Made by a program: the position numbers and the translations under genes. This document shows positions 56,232 to 64,000 of a DNA stretch of 64,000 bases, in pieces. A model generated the notes under the pieces. That model worked only from the letters and a program-made list of their open reading frames with translations, did not search any database and was not told the origin of the DNA. The DNA comes from CBDBON01 sp965208395 (GTDB lineage Bacteria > Chloroflexota > Dehalococcoidia > Lucifugimonadales > CBDBON01): NCBI GenBank assembly GCA_965208395.1, contig CBDBON010000003.1, forward strand, positions 124,001-188,000, given 5' to 3'. Numbering within the stretch: the stretch's first letter is position 1; each line of letters begins with the position of its first letter.

Positions 56232-56594
56232 TCAGCCGGCACCGAGGATCGACGGCAGCCTGTTGACGAAGGCTCCCTTCGGAAGGGTCTCGTCACAGCC
56301 CAACTCCCGCGCCTCCGTCATAAGGTCCACATCGGTATGAGGGCCGTAGGCGGTCACCCTCGGGCGGTGGCCGGGGCTCTCCCCGATCGTGGCAAGCACG
56401 CTCCGCCACGTGCCGGGGTCGCCCTCGAGGTCAATGAACACGAAGGTTGCGCCGCCTCGCGCGAACGCCTCGTCGAAAGCCTCCCTCGTGGGCGTCTGCT
56501 GCATCTCCAGGCGCGAGGCGGATGCGGCCGCCTGGATCCTCGGAAGGAAGAAGAGATTCGCCGTGACGACGAGGACGGTGCCGTATGAACTCAT
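56232..56594 (-). CDS. Receiver-like small protein, hypothetical
   Basis: A 120-residue protein with the shape of a CheY-like receiver: VLVVTANLFFLPRIQAAA at strand/helix 1, FVFIDLEGDPGTW with an Asp where the phosphoacceptor would sit, RVTAYGPHTDVDLM and a late LPKGAFVNRL with Lys. The acidic pair normally at the end of strand 1 is missing, so it is probably a pseudo-receiver that cannot be phosphorylated in the usual way. No adjacent kinase. Low-similarity call. Confidence 0.55.
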   Translation of the reverse strand: MSSYGTVLVVTANLFFLPRIQAAASASRLEMQQTPTREAFDEAFARGGATFVFIDLEGDPGTWRSVLATIGESPGHRPRVTAYGPHTDVDLMTEARELGCDETLPKGAFVNRLPSILGAG

Positions 56595-56668
56595 GTCAGA
56601 AGGTAAGAGTGGACAGCGCCCTGGTCCGACACTCCTGTGTAGGAACGCCCCAGGGCTCGATAGTCCGA

Positions 56669-57436
56669 CTACCGCGCGTCGGGGCGTCGCGCTATCCCCG
56701 CCAGCATGCCTCCGTCGATCGACAGGTAGGCTCCGGTCGTGAAAGAGGATTCGTCTGAAGCCAGATACAACACCCCGTATGCGATCTCTATCGGGTCGGC
56801 CATTCGACCCAAGGGCCTCATGAACACTTCGGCGTCACCCAGGGCAGCGCTACTCTCGGCCAGCATACTGGTGTTGGTCGCGCCTGGATGGATTGTGTTG
56901 GCCCTGATGCCGTCCTGGGCGTACTGAATTGCAGTACACCTGGCCAGCATGTGGACGGCGGCCTTGGAGGCGTTGTACGCGGTGGACCCCCAGTTTCCCA
57001 CCAGTCCGGCGCCGGACGATATGTTAACAATCGACCCGCCGCCGGCCCGCCTCATAGCAGGGATAACGGCCTTCGTGCCCAGGAAGGCGCCCTTCGCGTT
57101 GACCTCCATCACCCGGTCCCACTCGTCGCCAGTCGTCTCCTCCACCGTCCCGACATGGTTCATGGCCGCGTTGTTGATCAAGATGTCGAGCTTTCCAAAC
57201 CGGGAGACGACTTCGTCCACCACTCTGGCCCAGTCGTCCTCGCTGGTGATGTCGAGCCTGCTAAAGAAGGCGTCACCGCCCGCCCCGGTGATGTCGGCCG
57301 CCACCCGCCGACCCTGTTCTTCCAGCACATCGCTAATGCAGACCTTGGCGCCCTCCTCGGTGAAGAGCCTCGCCTCGACGGCTCCCATTCCGCGCGCGGC
57401 GCCGGTTATCAGGGCCACCTTGCCTTCAAGCCTCAT
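56669..57436 (-). CDS. Short-chain dehydrogenase/reductase
   Basis: A 255-residue classical SDR. Cofactor motif LITGAARGMGAVEARLF, DILINNAAMNHVGTV (NNA motif), NISSGAGLVG (catalytic Ser), TAYNASKAAVHML (YxxxK), and the C-terminal SFTTGAYLSIDGGMLAG. Start ATG at 57436 (MRLEGKVAL) matches the family; the frame extends upstream across the tRNA-Sec gene but that is not coding. Substrate unknown. Adjacent to tRNA-Sec on the same strand (gap about 100 bp). Confidence 0.92.
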   Translation of the reverse strand: MRLEGKVALITGAARGMGAVEARLFTEEGAKVCISDVLEEQGRRVAADITGAGGDAFFSRLDITSEDDWARVVDEVVSRFGKLDILINNAAMNHVGTVEETTGDEWDRVMEVNAKGAFLGTKAVIPAMRRAGGGSIVNISSGAGLVGNWGSTAYNASKAAVHMLARCTAIQYAQDGIRANTIHPGATNTSMLAESSAALGDAEVFMRPLGRMADPIEIAYGVLYLASDESSFTTGAYLSIDGGMLAGIARRPDAR

Positions 57437-57539
57437 AGTCGGCACCTGTCCTTCCTGCTCATGCTGGCTCCCGCAGCGTCCATGAGAGTAGTCCATCGGC
57501 CTCGGACGGTCAATGGGTTTGGAAGATTGAGCTGAGCAG

Positions 57540-57637
57540 TGGCGGGAGCGAGAGGGAGTCGAACCCACCGCCCCGACCGAAGGGCCGGGGCCAACGGATT
57601 TGAAGTCCGCGAAGCCCACCAGGACCCATTCGCTCCC
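57540..57637 (-). tRNA. selC: tRNA-Sec (anticodon UCA)
   Basis: Ninety-eight bases including encoded CCA. Acceptor stem GGGAGCGA/TCGCTCCC is 8 bp and perfect, as in bacterial tRNA-Sec (elongator tRNAs have 7). The D stem is 6 bp (GGGTCC/GGGCTT with G-T pairs) closing a 4-nt loop TGGT. The anticodon arm is GCGGA-CTTCAAA-TCCGT with anticodon TCA at 57603-57601, reading UGA. A long variable arm CCCCGGCC-CTTC-GGTCGGGG follows, then the T arm with TTCGACT (one T-T mismatch in its stem), discriminator G and CCA. It supplies Sec for the gene at 54429. No selA, selB or selD is in the window. Confidence 0.95.
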
Positions 57638-57694
57638 GCGACGGCGCGCTGAGTTGTACGCGCCTCACCAACGGCCGACGGGTGCGGCCGGGGC

Positions 57695-58021
57695 CTAGGC
57701 TATCGCCTCGTCGATGCGTTTCTTCAGCGCCGACTTGGGCACTGCGCCTACGATCTGACCGACAGGCTTCCCGTCGTCGAAGATCAGGAGGGTCGGGATA
57801 CCCCTGATCCCGTAGGTCATGGGCGTCTTTGGGTTGGCGTCGACGTCGAGCTTGGCGAAGCGGACACTGCCGTCGTACTCGTCCGCCAGCTGCTCGACGA
57901 TCGGCGCGATCATCTTGCACGGCGCACACCAGTCTGCCCAGAAGTCCACCAGGACCGGAGTACCGGCCTTGATGACCTCGTCTTCGAAGGTGTCGTCTGT
58001 AACGGTGATGGGGCCTGCCAT
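57695..58021 (-). CDS. trxA: Thioredoxin
   Basis: A 108-residue thioredoxin. The active site is WCAPC (Cys32, Cys35) where most thioredoxins have WCGPC. Other landmarks: VLVDFWAD before the site, KLDVDANPKTPMTYGIRGIPTLLIF with the cis-Pro76-type loop, and a C-terminal helix SALKKRIDEAIA. Cytoplasmic disulfide reductant. It lies about 60 bp upstream of tRNA-Sec on the same strand; a redox link to the selenoprotein is only suggested by proximity. Confidence 0.95.
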   Translation of the reverse strand: MAGPITVTDDTFEDEVIKAGTPVLVDFWADWCAPCKMIAPIVEQLADEYDGSVRFAKLDVDANPKTPMTYGIRGIPTLLIFDDGKPVGQIVGAVPKSALKKRIDEAIA

Positions 58022-58102
58022 TCTTCCTCCCTCCTCCCAGGCTCTTCGTTCCCTGTTATGTAGATAGGATGCAGCGTCGCAGCCGGGCGATTCCAGGGCG
58101 AC

Positions 58103-58690
58103 TTAGGCGGGATAGTCGAGGATTATGTAGTCGACCTCGTCCCACCAGAACGTACCGAGTCTAAGTCCCACCGGCACCTCGAAGACCATCCATCCCTCGA
58201 CCTGGCTCCCTATGGAGAGCTCGATCTCTCCCCACAGGAATGGAAGGAAGCCCTCCGCCGCGGACGGGTCCGGCGCGTCCAACGGCTTGTAGTCGATCAG
58301 GGGATTGAGGGAAGCGATTCTCTGGCCGCGCCTGTCGCCGATCTGCGCGACGTCGCCGTCCACTATCAGGAGCACCACGGTGCTCGTCCTGTTGACGACC
58401 GTCACCTTGACCATGGCAAGCTGCCGGTTCGACGCTCCCGCCTGGATGACCCTGTCTTCCGGTCCGGCCTTGTAGGTCATCTTCTGGGCGACCACCGGGT
58501 CGCTCAGGTGTATCTCAAGGCTCCGCCCCACTCTCGCGGTGCCGGTGGGCTCATCGCCGCAGCCGGTGGCCAGGGCCACGAGAGATATCAGGGACAGCGT
58601 TCCCAGCACGGAGAGGACCGCGGTGCGGGCCTGTGTGCGCCTGGACGAGAATCGAGCGGACGGCGAAGACGCTTGGGTTGGGGCTGACAT
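58103..58690 (-). CDS. Lipoprotein with DUF4352-like domain
   Basis: A 195-residue protein with a long N-terminal hydrophobic segment (TAVLSVLGTLSLISLVALATGCGD) ending in a lipobox-type ATGC. The rest is beta-rich: QLAMVKVTVVNRTSTVVLLIVDGDV and GEIELSIGSQVEGWMVFEVP, the pattern of DUF4352/immunoglobulin-like telokin folds. The first 40 residues are Ser/Arg-rich, unusual for a lipoprotein signal, so the real start may be a later codon. Function unknown. Confidence 0.7.
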   Translation of the reverse strand: MSAPTQASSPSARFSSRRTQARTAVLSVLGTLSLISLVALATGCGDEPTGTARVGRSLEIHLSDPVVAQKMTYKAGPEDRVIQAGASNRQLAMVKVTVVNRTSTVVLLIVDGDVAQIGDRRGQRIASLNPLIDYKPLDAPDPSAAEGFLPFLWGEIELSIGSQVEGWMVFEVPVGLRLGTFWWDEVDYIILDYPA

Positions 58691-58728
58691 GGGAGTGTGA
58701 GTCTTTTCCTGTAGTAGAGTCTTGAGGA

Positions 58729-59922
58729 TCAGCCGATGGTCGAGAGGGACGGCATCTGCCGCAGCCTGCCGACGAGACCGGGTAGCACCGAAAGGAGATA
58801 GTCGACGTCCTCGTCCGTGTTGTCCCGCCCCAGGCTCAGGCGCAGGCTTCCCTGCGCCAGGGCGGCAGACCGGCCTATCGCAGTGAGTACGTGTGAGGGT
58901 TCGAGAGACGCCGAGGAGCAGGCGCTGCCGCTGGAGGCGGCTATACCTGCGAAGTCGAGGCCGAGAAGAATCGGCTCCCCCTCGACCCCTTCGAAGCAGA
59001 TGTTGGCGTTGTTGGGAAGCCTTAGCGTGGGGTGCCCGTTGAGGCGGGCGTTGTCCACGGCGTCCGTGAGGCCTCCGACGATTCGGTCCCGGAGCCGGAG
59101 GCAGTGCCGATAGACCGATTCGCGCTCCTCGGCAGCAAGGCGGAGCGCCTCTCCCATCGCCACGATGCCCGGGACATTCTCCGTGCCAGAGCGCCGCTCC
59201 CTCTCCTGGCCGCCCCCCATGATCTGAGGCTCGAACGGCGTGTTTCTCTTGATGTACAGGACTCCCGTTCCCTTGAAGCCGTGGATCTTGTGGGCGGAGA
59301 GGCTCATCAGATCCACGCCCAGCGACTTGACGTCCAGGTCCAGAAAGCCGGCTCCCTGGACGGCATCGGTGTGCATTATGATCGTCTGGTTGCGGAGTAT
59401 TGCCTGCTGCCTGACCAGGCTCGATATCTCGGGGATTGGCTCGATAGTGCCGATCTCGTTGTTCGCCAGCATCACGCTGACCATGATGGTCCTGTCCCCG
59501 ATGGCGCGGGCTACCTCGTCGGGATCGACGAGCCCGTACTCGTCGACAGGCAGATAGGTAACCTCGAACCCGAACTGCTCCAGTTGGTGACAGGTGTGCA
59601 GCACGGCGTGGTGCTCGATCGTGGTGGTGATGATGTGATTTCCAAGGTGACGTAGAGCGAAGGCGGCGCCCTTCAGCGCCGCGTTATCGGACTCCGTGCC
59701 TCCGCTGGTGAAGACGATTTCGCTGGTCCGCGCTCCCAGTATGCGCGCCACGCTTTCACGGGCCTCGTCGGTCGCCTTCCTCGCCTCCTGGGCGAGCGTA
59801 TATATGCTGGACGGGTTGCCGTAGCTGCTCGTGAAGAACGGGAGGGCGGCTTCGAGAACCTCCGACCGCACCGGCGTGGTGGCCGCGTGGTCCAGGTATA
59901 TCATCTTGTGATCAGCGGTCAT
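58729..59922 (-). CDS. Cysteine desulfurase (NifS/IscS-type)
   Basis: A 397-residue PLP enzyme removing sulfur from cysteine to form a persulfide. Landmarks: YLDHAATTPVR at the start, FTSGGTESDNAAL, the PLP Lys in SLSAHKIHGFKGTG, and the catalytic Cys in ASSGSACSSASLEPSHVL, with the long loop typical of group I. No iscU/iscR neighbour is present. Some enzymes of this class also supply selenium, which would suit the nearby selC, but that is speculation. Divergent from the ABC operon. Confidence 0.93.
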   Translation of the reverse strand: MTADHKMIYLDHAATTPVRSEVLEAALPFFTSSYGNPSSIYTLAQEARKATDEARESVARILGARTSEIVFTSGGTESDNAALKGAAFALRHLGNHIITTTIEHHAVLHTCHQLEQFGFEVTYLPVDEYGLVDPDEVARAIGDRTIMVSVMLANNEIGTIEPIPEISSLVRQQAILRNQTIIMHTDAVQGAGFLDLDVKSLGVDLMSLSAHKIHGFKGTGVLYIKRNTPFEPQIMGGGQERERRSGTENVPGIVAMGEALRLAAEERESVYRHCLRLRDRIVGGLTDAVDNARLNGHPTLRLPNNANICFEGVEGEPILLGLDFAGIAASSGSACSSASLEPSHVLTAIGRSAALAQGSLRLSLGRDNTDEDVDYLLSVLPGLVGRLRQMPSLSTIG

Positions 59923-59985
59923 GTCGGTGCTTGCTTAGTCCGTGTTGGGAGAGCTTTCCCCGGCACTATCTTACCACGGTCGCGG

Positions 59986-60013
59986 TTGAACGGTGTCGGG
60001 CCGCTGGTATAAT
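59986..60013 (+). promoter_or_regulatory. Promoter of the Gld-type ABC operon
   Basis: TTGAAC (59986-59991), a 16-bp spacer, and TATAAT (60008-60013) with an upstream TG (60005-60006), so an extended -10. Initiation near 60020 gives a leader of about 90 nt before ATG 60111. On the opposite strand the cysteine desulfurase gene starts at 59922. Confidence 0.65.
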
Positions 60014-60110
60014 ATCTTCGACGCTCATGGCATGGGCGCCGAACCGGAAAACCTAACAGGCTGCTCGACCGTAGTAGTGTAAAACGACGGATGCGGCGGT
60101 GCATCGCTGG

Positions 60111-61061
60111 ATGATAGAGCTACAGAACGTCACAAAGTACTTCGGCGACTTTCCGGCTATCACGGACATCTCCTTCACCGTCGAGCGAGGAGAGAGGGTC
60201 GGATTCCTAGGGCCCAACGGCGCCGGGAAGTCGACGACCATGAAGATCGTCACCGGATTCATGCCGCCCTCCGAGGGCAAAGTCACGGTGGCGGGCTATG
60301 ACATAGTCTCCCAGTCGCTGGAGGCGCGCCGCCGGATTGGCTACCTACCGGAGACGGTGCCTCTGTACACGGACATGTTCGTGGACGAGTATCTCCGGTT
60401 CATGGGAACCATCCGAGGGATGGCGCGGAACAGGATCTCGCGGCGAATCGACGACGTGGTCTCGATCTGCGGCCTCGAGGAATACCGGTCTACGATCATC
60501 GGCAAGCTGTCGAAGGGGTTTCGGCAGCGGCTGGGGATAGCGCAGGCGATTCTCCACGAGCCGGAGGTGCTCGTCCTGGACGAGCCGACTATCGGGATCG
60601 ATCCGATCCAGGTCGTGGAGACGAGGGAGCTGATAAGGGGCCTTGGAGGGGACCACACCCTGATCGTCAGCACGCATATCCTCCCTGAGGTCAGCACAAT
60701 CTGCGAGAGGGTCATCATCATCCACGAGGGTGAGATAGTCGCGGTCGACACCCCTGGAGAGCTGGGCACGCGGCTACGTGGCGGCGAGCGAATAGAGATT
60801 GATGTCAAAGGACCACGCCGAGAGGTGACCCAGGCGCTGAGGCGCGTGGAGGGCGTGCGCAGCGTCGCGAGGATTGCCGGCGGGGAGTCGGGCATCTCCT
60901 CCTACGCGGCGGACGTAGATCCCGAGGCCGACGTGGCTCCCAGGATCGCCTCGTCGGTAATCAGAGCCGGTTGGGAGCTCCGCCGGCTCGATTCGGTCAC
61001 GATGTCGTTGGAGGAGATATTCCTGCGTCTGACGACCGACGAGGAGGCAAGCGCCGAGTGA
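60111..61061 (+). CDS. ABC transporter ATP-binding protein (GldA-like)
   Basis: A 316-residue ATPase. Walker A GPNGAGKSTTMKI, Q-loop region IGYLPETVPLYTDM, signature LSKGFRQRLG, Walker B VLVLDEPTIGID and the His switch STHILPEV are all present. A C-terminal extension of about 90 residues (ERIEIDVKGPRREVTQALRR) is typical of ABC-2 type exporters such as gliding-motility GldA or CcmA/NosF-like proteins. ATG at 60111 (MIELQNVTKYFG) is the family start. Overlaps the permease gene by 4 bp. Confidence 0.94.
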   Translation: MIELQNVTKYFGDFPAITDISFTVERGERVGFLGPNGAGKSTTMKIVTGFMPPSEGKVTVAGYDIVSQSLEARRRIGYLPETVPLYTDMFVDEYLRFMGTIRGMARNRISRRIDDVVSICGLEEYRSTIIGKLSKGFRQRLGIAQAILHEPEVLVLDEPTIGIDPIQVVETRELIRGLGGDHTLIVSTHILPEVSTICERVIIIHEGEIVAVDTPGELGTRLRGGERIEIDVKGPRREVTQALRRVEGVRSVARIAGGESGISSYAADVDPEADVAPRIASSVIRAGWELRRLDSVTMSLEEIFLRLTTDEEASAE

Positions 61062-61771
61062 AGAACACGGCCGCCATCGCGTGGCGGGAGACGAAGGCAT
61101 ACTTCCTGACGCCGACCGCATACGTGGTCGGTTCGATGTTTCTGGTGCTCACCGGCATCTTCTTCGTCTTCGAAGTCACGAGCACCTTCCCTGAGGCAAC
61201 CGTGCGCGGGCTGGTCGAGTGGGCGAGCTTCTTCATGGTCTTCCTCTCTCCCCTGCTCACCATGAGACTCCTCGCCGAGGAGCAGAAGCTGGGCACACTG
61301 GAGCTGCTGTTGACCGCGCCCGTGCGGGACTGGGAGGTGGTTGTAGGCAAGTACCTGGCCGCCCTGCTCACGATGATCGTCACCGTGCTCATGACCCTCT
61401 ACTACGTGCTGCTGCTCTACTGGTTCGGCGACCCCGACACCGGACCGGTGCTGAGCGCCTATCTTGGCCTGGTGCTCTACGGAGCAGCCGCGCTGTCGGT
61501 CGGGCTGCTTTCGTCGTCTCTGTCAAGCAACCAGATCGTGTCGGCCGTCGTCGGCACGGCCGTCCTCCTGACGCTCTCGTTCCTGGACGCGGTCGCCCAG
61601 CTGGTCAGCGGCATCGCCCGGGAGGTGCTCAACGGCCTTTCGATGGACGCGCACCTGGTCGACTTCAACCGCGGAGTGGTCGACACAAGCAACATCGTCT
61701 ACTACCTGAGCATCGCGGCGGTCTTCCTGTTCGTGACCGTGAGGCTGGTAGAGACACGCAGGTGGAGTTAG
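61058..61771 (+). CDS. ABC-2 type permease (GldF-like)
   Basis: A 237-residue membrane protein with six predicted helices, beginning VKNTAAIAWRETKAYFLTPTAYVVGSM, a hallmark of GldF-like permeases. FFMVFLSPLLTMRLLAEEQKLGTLELLLTAP is the characteristic segment after the second helix. GTG at 61058 overlaps the ATPase stop (GTGA). Works with the preceding ATPase and following GldG-like protein as one exporter complex; cargo unknown. Confidence 0.92.
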   Translation: MKNTAAIAWRETKAYFLTPTAYVVGSMFLVLTGIFFVFEVTSTFPEATVRGLVEWASFFMVFLSPLLTMRLLAEEQKLGTLELLLTAPVRDWEVVVGKYLAALLTMIVTVLMTLYYVLLLYWFGDPDTGPVLSAYLGLVLYGAAALSVGLLSSSLSSNQIVSAVVGTAVLLTLSFLDAVAQLVSGIAREVLNGLSMDAHLVDFNRGVVDTSNIVYYLSIAAVFLFVTVRLVETRRWS

Positions 61772-63451
61772 TTGGAAGAGATGACTGACGGCGGCGAAGA
61801 GACGTTCGCGGAGTTCCTACTCTCTTCGGCACGATCGACCGGGTTCTGGAGCTTCGTGGCTGCGGCCGTTGGGGTGGTCACCATCCTGGCCGGGGCCATC
61901 TTCTTCCTTGCGGTCGACGAGCTGGATACCTTTGGTCGATGGCTCCTGATCGCCGGTTTCGCACTGCTGGCGATCAGCGTTGCCGTGTCTCCCAGGGCGG
62001 TTGCGCTGTTCCTGATAGGCAGGCGGGGCAGATACGGCACGAACGTACTCGTCATGACTGCGGCCTTCTCGGTCATCGTCATCCTCGCAAACTTCTTTCT
62101 CTACCACAGCACCTGGGGCAGGTGGGACGTGACGGCGACCCGCGTCTTCACCCTGGCGCCCCAGACGGTGAGAGTGCTCGACAACCTCGACCGTCCCGTC
62201 CGGGCCAACGTCTTCATGGTGCCGAGCCCGTCGCAGATCGACCTGGTGAGACAGCAGACCGAGGATCTCCTCAACGAGTTCGCGAGGAGGGGAGGCAAGT
62301 TCACCTATCGGTTCATAGACCCTGAGCTCGACCGCAAGACTGCGCTGGACTACGAGGTTACCGATTACCCGTCGGTTGTGTTCGAGGACGTAGACCTTGG
62401 AACACTTCAGACGGTCGCTTGCTCAGGGATCCCAGGCCTTCCGGGGTGCCTCAACTTCAACGAGCAGGAGTTCGTCACGGGCATCCTGATAGCCAGTGGC
62501 CGGGAGCAGAAGAGGGTCTACCACCTGACCGGACACAAGGAGAGATCGGTAACACGCGATCTGCAGACCGGTGAGGTGGACGATGAGGGTCTGGACCTAG
62601 CGTTCCGCGGTCTTAGACGCGACAACTACCTTGTGGCGCCTCTGAACTTGAAGCAGGACCCCGAAGTTCCGGAGGACGCCGCCGCGCTCATCATCCCGGG
62701 GCCGCAGCAGGACCTGGATGAGGAGGAGGCCAGGATACTGTCCGACTATGTGAAGCGGGGCGGCAGGATCCTGGCGTTGTTCGATCCCGGCTCTCCCCGT
62801 TCCTACGGAGAGCTGTTCGCGACCTGGGGACTTAATATCGGCACGGAAGACCTTGCCGACTCGGTGAGCAACGTCTCGGGGAATCTGCTGACGCCGCTGG
62901 TGCAGAGGACGAACGGCCAGTTCGTGGATGACCCGGGGGCGGAGATCACCAAGCATCTCAACGTGACCTTCTTCCCGGGTGCCACATATATATCATCCAC
63001 CATGCCCGGAGCCGACGTTCCGCCTCATCTGGCGATCCTGCCCCTGGCCCTGACCACTCCGGCGAGCTGGGTCGAGCGAGACGTCGAGGACGTGAAGTTC
63101 GACCCCGACGCGGACGTCCTCGGCCCTCACCCATTGGGCGTTGCGGTGGCAGCCTCCGGCACCGCCGACGAGACGGAGCTCCATCCGACGGCCAAGTTCG
63201 TCATCATCGGGGACTCGGATTTCGCCAAGAACTTCTTCTTCGAGAATGACGACAACGGGGACTTGTTCCTGAACTCGGTCGCATGGCTCACGGAGGACTA
63301 CGACCTGATCGAGATCAGGCCGAAGGTCTCCCAGACTCGCCGTCTGGTCGTAAACACTCGTGAGGCGGACTTCATCAAGTGGTCCAGCTGGTTCCTGCCG
63401 CCCTCCGTGATGCTTGTACTGGGCACCTTCGTGTGGTGGCGGAGAAGGTAG
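61772..63451 (+). CDS. GldG-like ABC transporter-associated protein
   Basis: A 559-residue protein with N-terminal hydrophobic helices (FWSFVAAAVGVVTILAGAIFFL, LLIAGFALLAISVAV and NVLVMTAAFSVIVILANFFL), a large extracytoplasmic domain starting near TATRVFTLAPQTVRVLDNLDRPV, and a C-terminal helix (SSWFLPPSVMLVLGTFVWWRRR). This matches the GldG/ABC_transp_aux family (Gly-rich ABC-type uncharacterised transport system). TTG at 61772 follows AGGTGG at good spacing; ATG at 61781 is an alternative. Immediately follows the permease gene. Confidence 0.9.
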   Translation: MEEMTDGGEETFAEFLLSSARSTGFWSFVAAAVGVVTILAGAIFFLAVDELDTFGRWLLIAGFALLAISVAVSPRAVALFLIGRRGRYGTNVLVMTAAFSVIVILANFFLYHSTWGRWDVTATRVFTLAPQTVRVLDNLDRPVRANVFMVPSPSQIDLVRQQTEDLLNEFARRGGKFTYRFIDPELDRKTALDYEVTDYPSVVFEDVDLGTLQTVACSGIPGLPGCLNFNEQEFVTGILIASGREQKRVYHLTGHKERSVTRDLQTGEVDDEGLDLAFRGLRRDNYLVAPLNLKQDPEVPEDAAALIIPGPQQDLDEEEARILSDYVKRGGRILALFDPGSPRSYGELFATWGLNIGTEDLADSVSNVSGNLLTPLVQRTNGQFVDDPGAEITKHLNVTFFPGATYISSTMPGADVPPHLAILPLALTTPASWVERDVEDVKFDPDADVLGPHPLGVAVAASGTADETELHPTAKFVIIGDSDFAKNFFFENDDNGDLFLNSVAWLTEDYDLIEIRPKVSQTRRLVVNTREADFIKWSSWFLPPSVMLVLGTFVWWRRR

Positions 63452-63496
63452 GAACACAGCCCGGAAGAGGGCGGTCGACGGAGTGAAGACTACGAC

Positions 63497-64000
63497 ATGA
63501 GTCTGAAGATAACCATCGGCCTCGTTATCGTCGCTGTAGCCTCCGCGGCCGCGATATTCTACTTCGAGCCGTTCAAGAGCGAGGAGGAGCAGGTCGACAA
63601 GAGCCCCTGGTTCTACCAGGTGGCCCAGGAGGACATCAGGGGTATAGAGGTCGCACATCTGGACAAGCACGTCAAGTTCGTGAAGACGGGCAAGACGTGG
63701 ACGTTCGTCGAGCCGGAGTCGTTTGCCGGTCTGCCTCCTGCGTGGGAGATCTTTCAGGGCACAGAGCTGATTCTCAGCGGGCCGCGCACCCAGAGAGACC
63801 TCACGATCGCTGCGGCCACGATAGATGATCCCACGCAGTACGGGCTGGATGATCCCAGGACCGTCGTCGACGTCGAGCTTACGGCGAACAGGAATCTAAG
63901 GTTCAAGCTCGGAGACCCGACGACCAGCGGCGACTACTACTACGGCGAGGTGGTCGGGTTCCCTCAGCTCTATCTGGTCGTCAAGATATGGGGAGACGTG
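63497..64000 (+). CDS. DUF4340-type protein (3' end beyond window)
   Basis: First 168 residues only. An N-terminal helix (ITIGLVIVAVASAAAIFYF) is followed by a periplasmic region with WFYQVAQEDIRGIEV, TWTFVEPESFAGLPPAWEI and the conserved ATIDDPTQYGLDDPRTVVDV that marks DUF4340. Members are regularly found after GldG-like genes and are probable accessory parts of the exporter. Starts 45 bp after the GldG-like stop, so in the same operon. Confidence 0.85.
   Translation, partial: MSLKITIGLVIVAVASAAAIFYFEPFKSEEEQVDKSPWFYQVAQEDIRGIEVAHLDKHVKFVKTGKTWTFVEPESFAGLPPAWEIFQGTELILSGPRTQRDLTIAAATIDDPTQYGLDDPRTVVDVELTANRNLRFKLGDPTTSGDYYYGEVVGFPQLYLVVKIWGDV

Overview
The window looks like a high-GC bacterial chromosome, probably from the Chloroflexota (Dehalococcoidia or SAR202-like). 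This rests on secreted proteins with long Thr-Pro linkers, an F420 biosynthesis gene (cofE), a dense and often overlapping gene order, and a UGSC-type selenoprotein family known from marine metagenomes. The taxonomic call is inference; no rRNA gene is present. Housekeeping genes (prs, secA, valS, uvrC, folB, nifS-like, trx) are interspersed with catabolic and accessory genes.

Layout. 1-4792: an MMPL exporter translationally coupled to an unusual regulator (B12-binding domain plus C-terminal Xre helix-turn-helix), divergent from a DUF378 membrane protein and an SDR/DUF2867 protein. 4793-8300: a scrap region holding a duplicated fragment of an MFS gene, a tRNA-Leu missing its 3' end, and a decayed ISNCY-like transposase split by an IS21-family element with a CCTT target duplication. 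8302-18449: a Thr-Pro repeat surface protein, a histidine kinase, the intact MFS transporter, a membrane dipeptidase, a TPP enzyme half, an SDR, a WD40-like exported protein and a Memo-family protein. 18734-23498: a prs-secA-HhH-hypothetical operon. 23495-32243: valS, malate synthase, folB, a CitE-like lyase, a D-aminoacylase, cofE and a cyclophilin-like protein. 32343-34588: a second copy of the IS21-family element that appears identical. 34942-49915: uvrC, an EF-hand metzincin-like protein, an SPFH/NfeD operon, a PIN-type toxin-antitoxin pair, glycerate kinase, a WD40-like lipoprotein, a lut operon with an embedded Gfo/Idh/MocA gene, and a JAMM peptidase. 49993-56594: VOC protein, methyltransferase, gamma-glutamyltransferase, the selenoprotein operon, DUF6295 and a dienelactone hydrolase-like protein. 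56669-59922: SDR, tRNA-Sec, thioredoxin, a lipoprotein and a cysteine desulfurase. 59986-64000: a Gld-type ABC exporter operon running off the end.

The most notable content is a selenocysteine module. At 54429-54971 a UGSC-family gene is interrupted by an in-frame TGA (54720-54722) in the context SGD-U-GSCSSC. Eleven nucleotides after the TGA comes a perfect 9-bp hairpin with a GUG loop, as expected for a bacterial SECIS. About 2.6 kb further on, on the minus strand, lies a tRNA with anticodon UCA, an 8-bp acceptor stem, a 6-bp D stem with a 4-nt loop and a long variable arm: tRNA-Sec (selC). The selenoprotein is preceded by a 342-residue conserved protein and possibly a 35-codon CTG-start ORF. 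A naive annotation would report a 97-residue truncated protein here.

A second point of interest is the 1980-2939 regulator. It carries both the W-x9-EH motif of light-sensing adenosylcobalamin regulators and the DxHxxG cobalamin motif, with an Xre-type DNA-binding domain at the C-terminus instead of an N-terminal MerR domain. Several promoters (cofE, glycerate kinase, the antitoxin) lie so close to the best start codon that near-leaderless transcripts are predicted.
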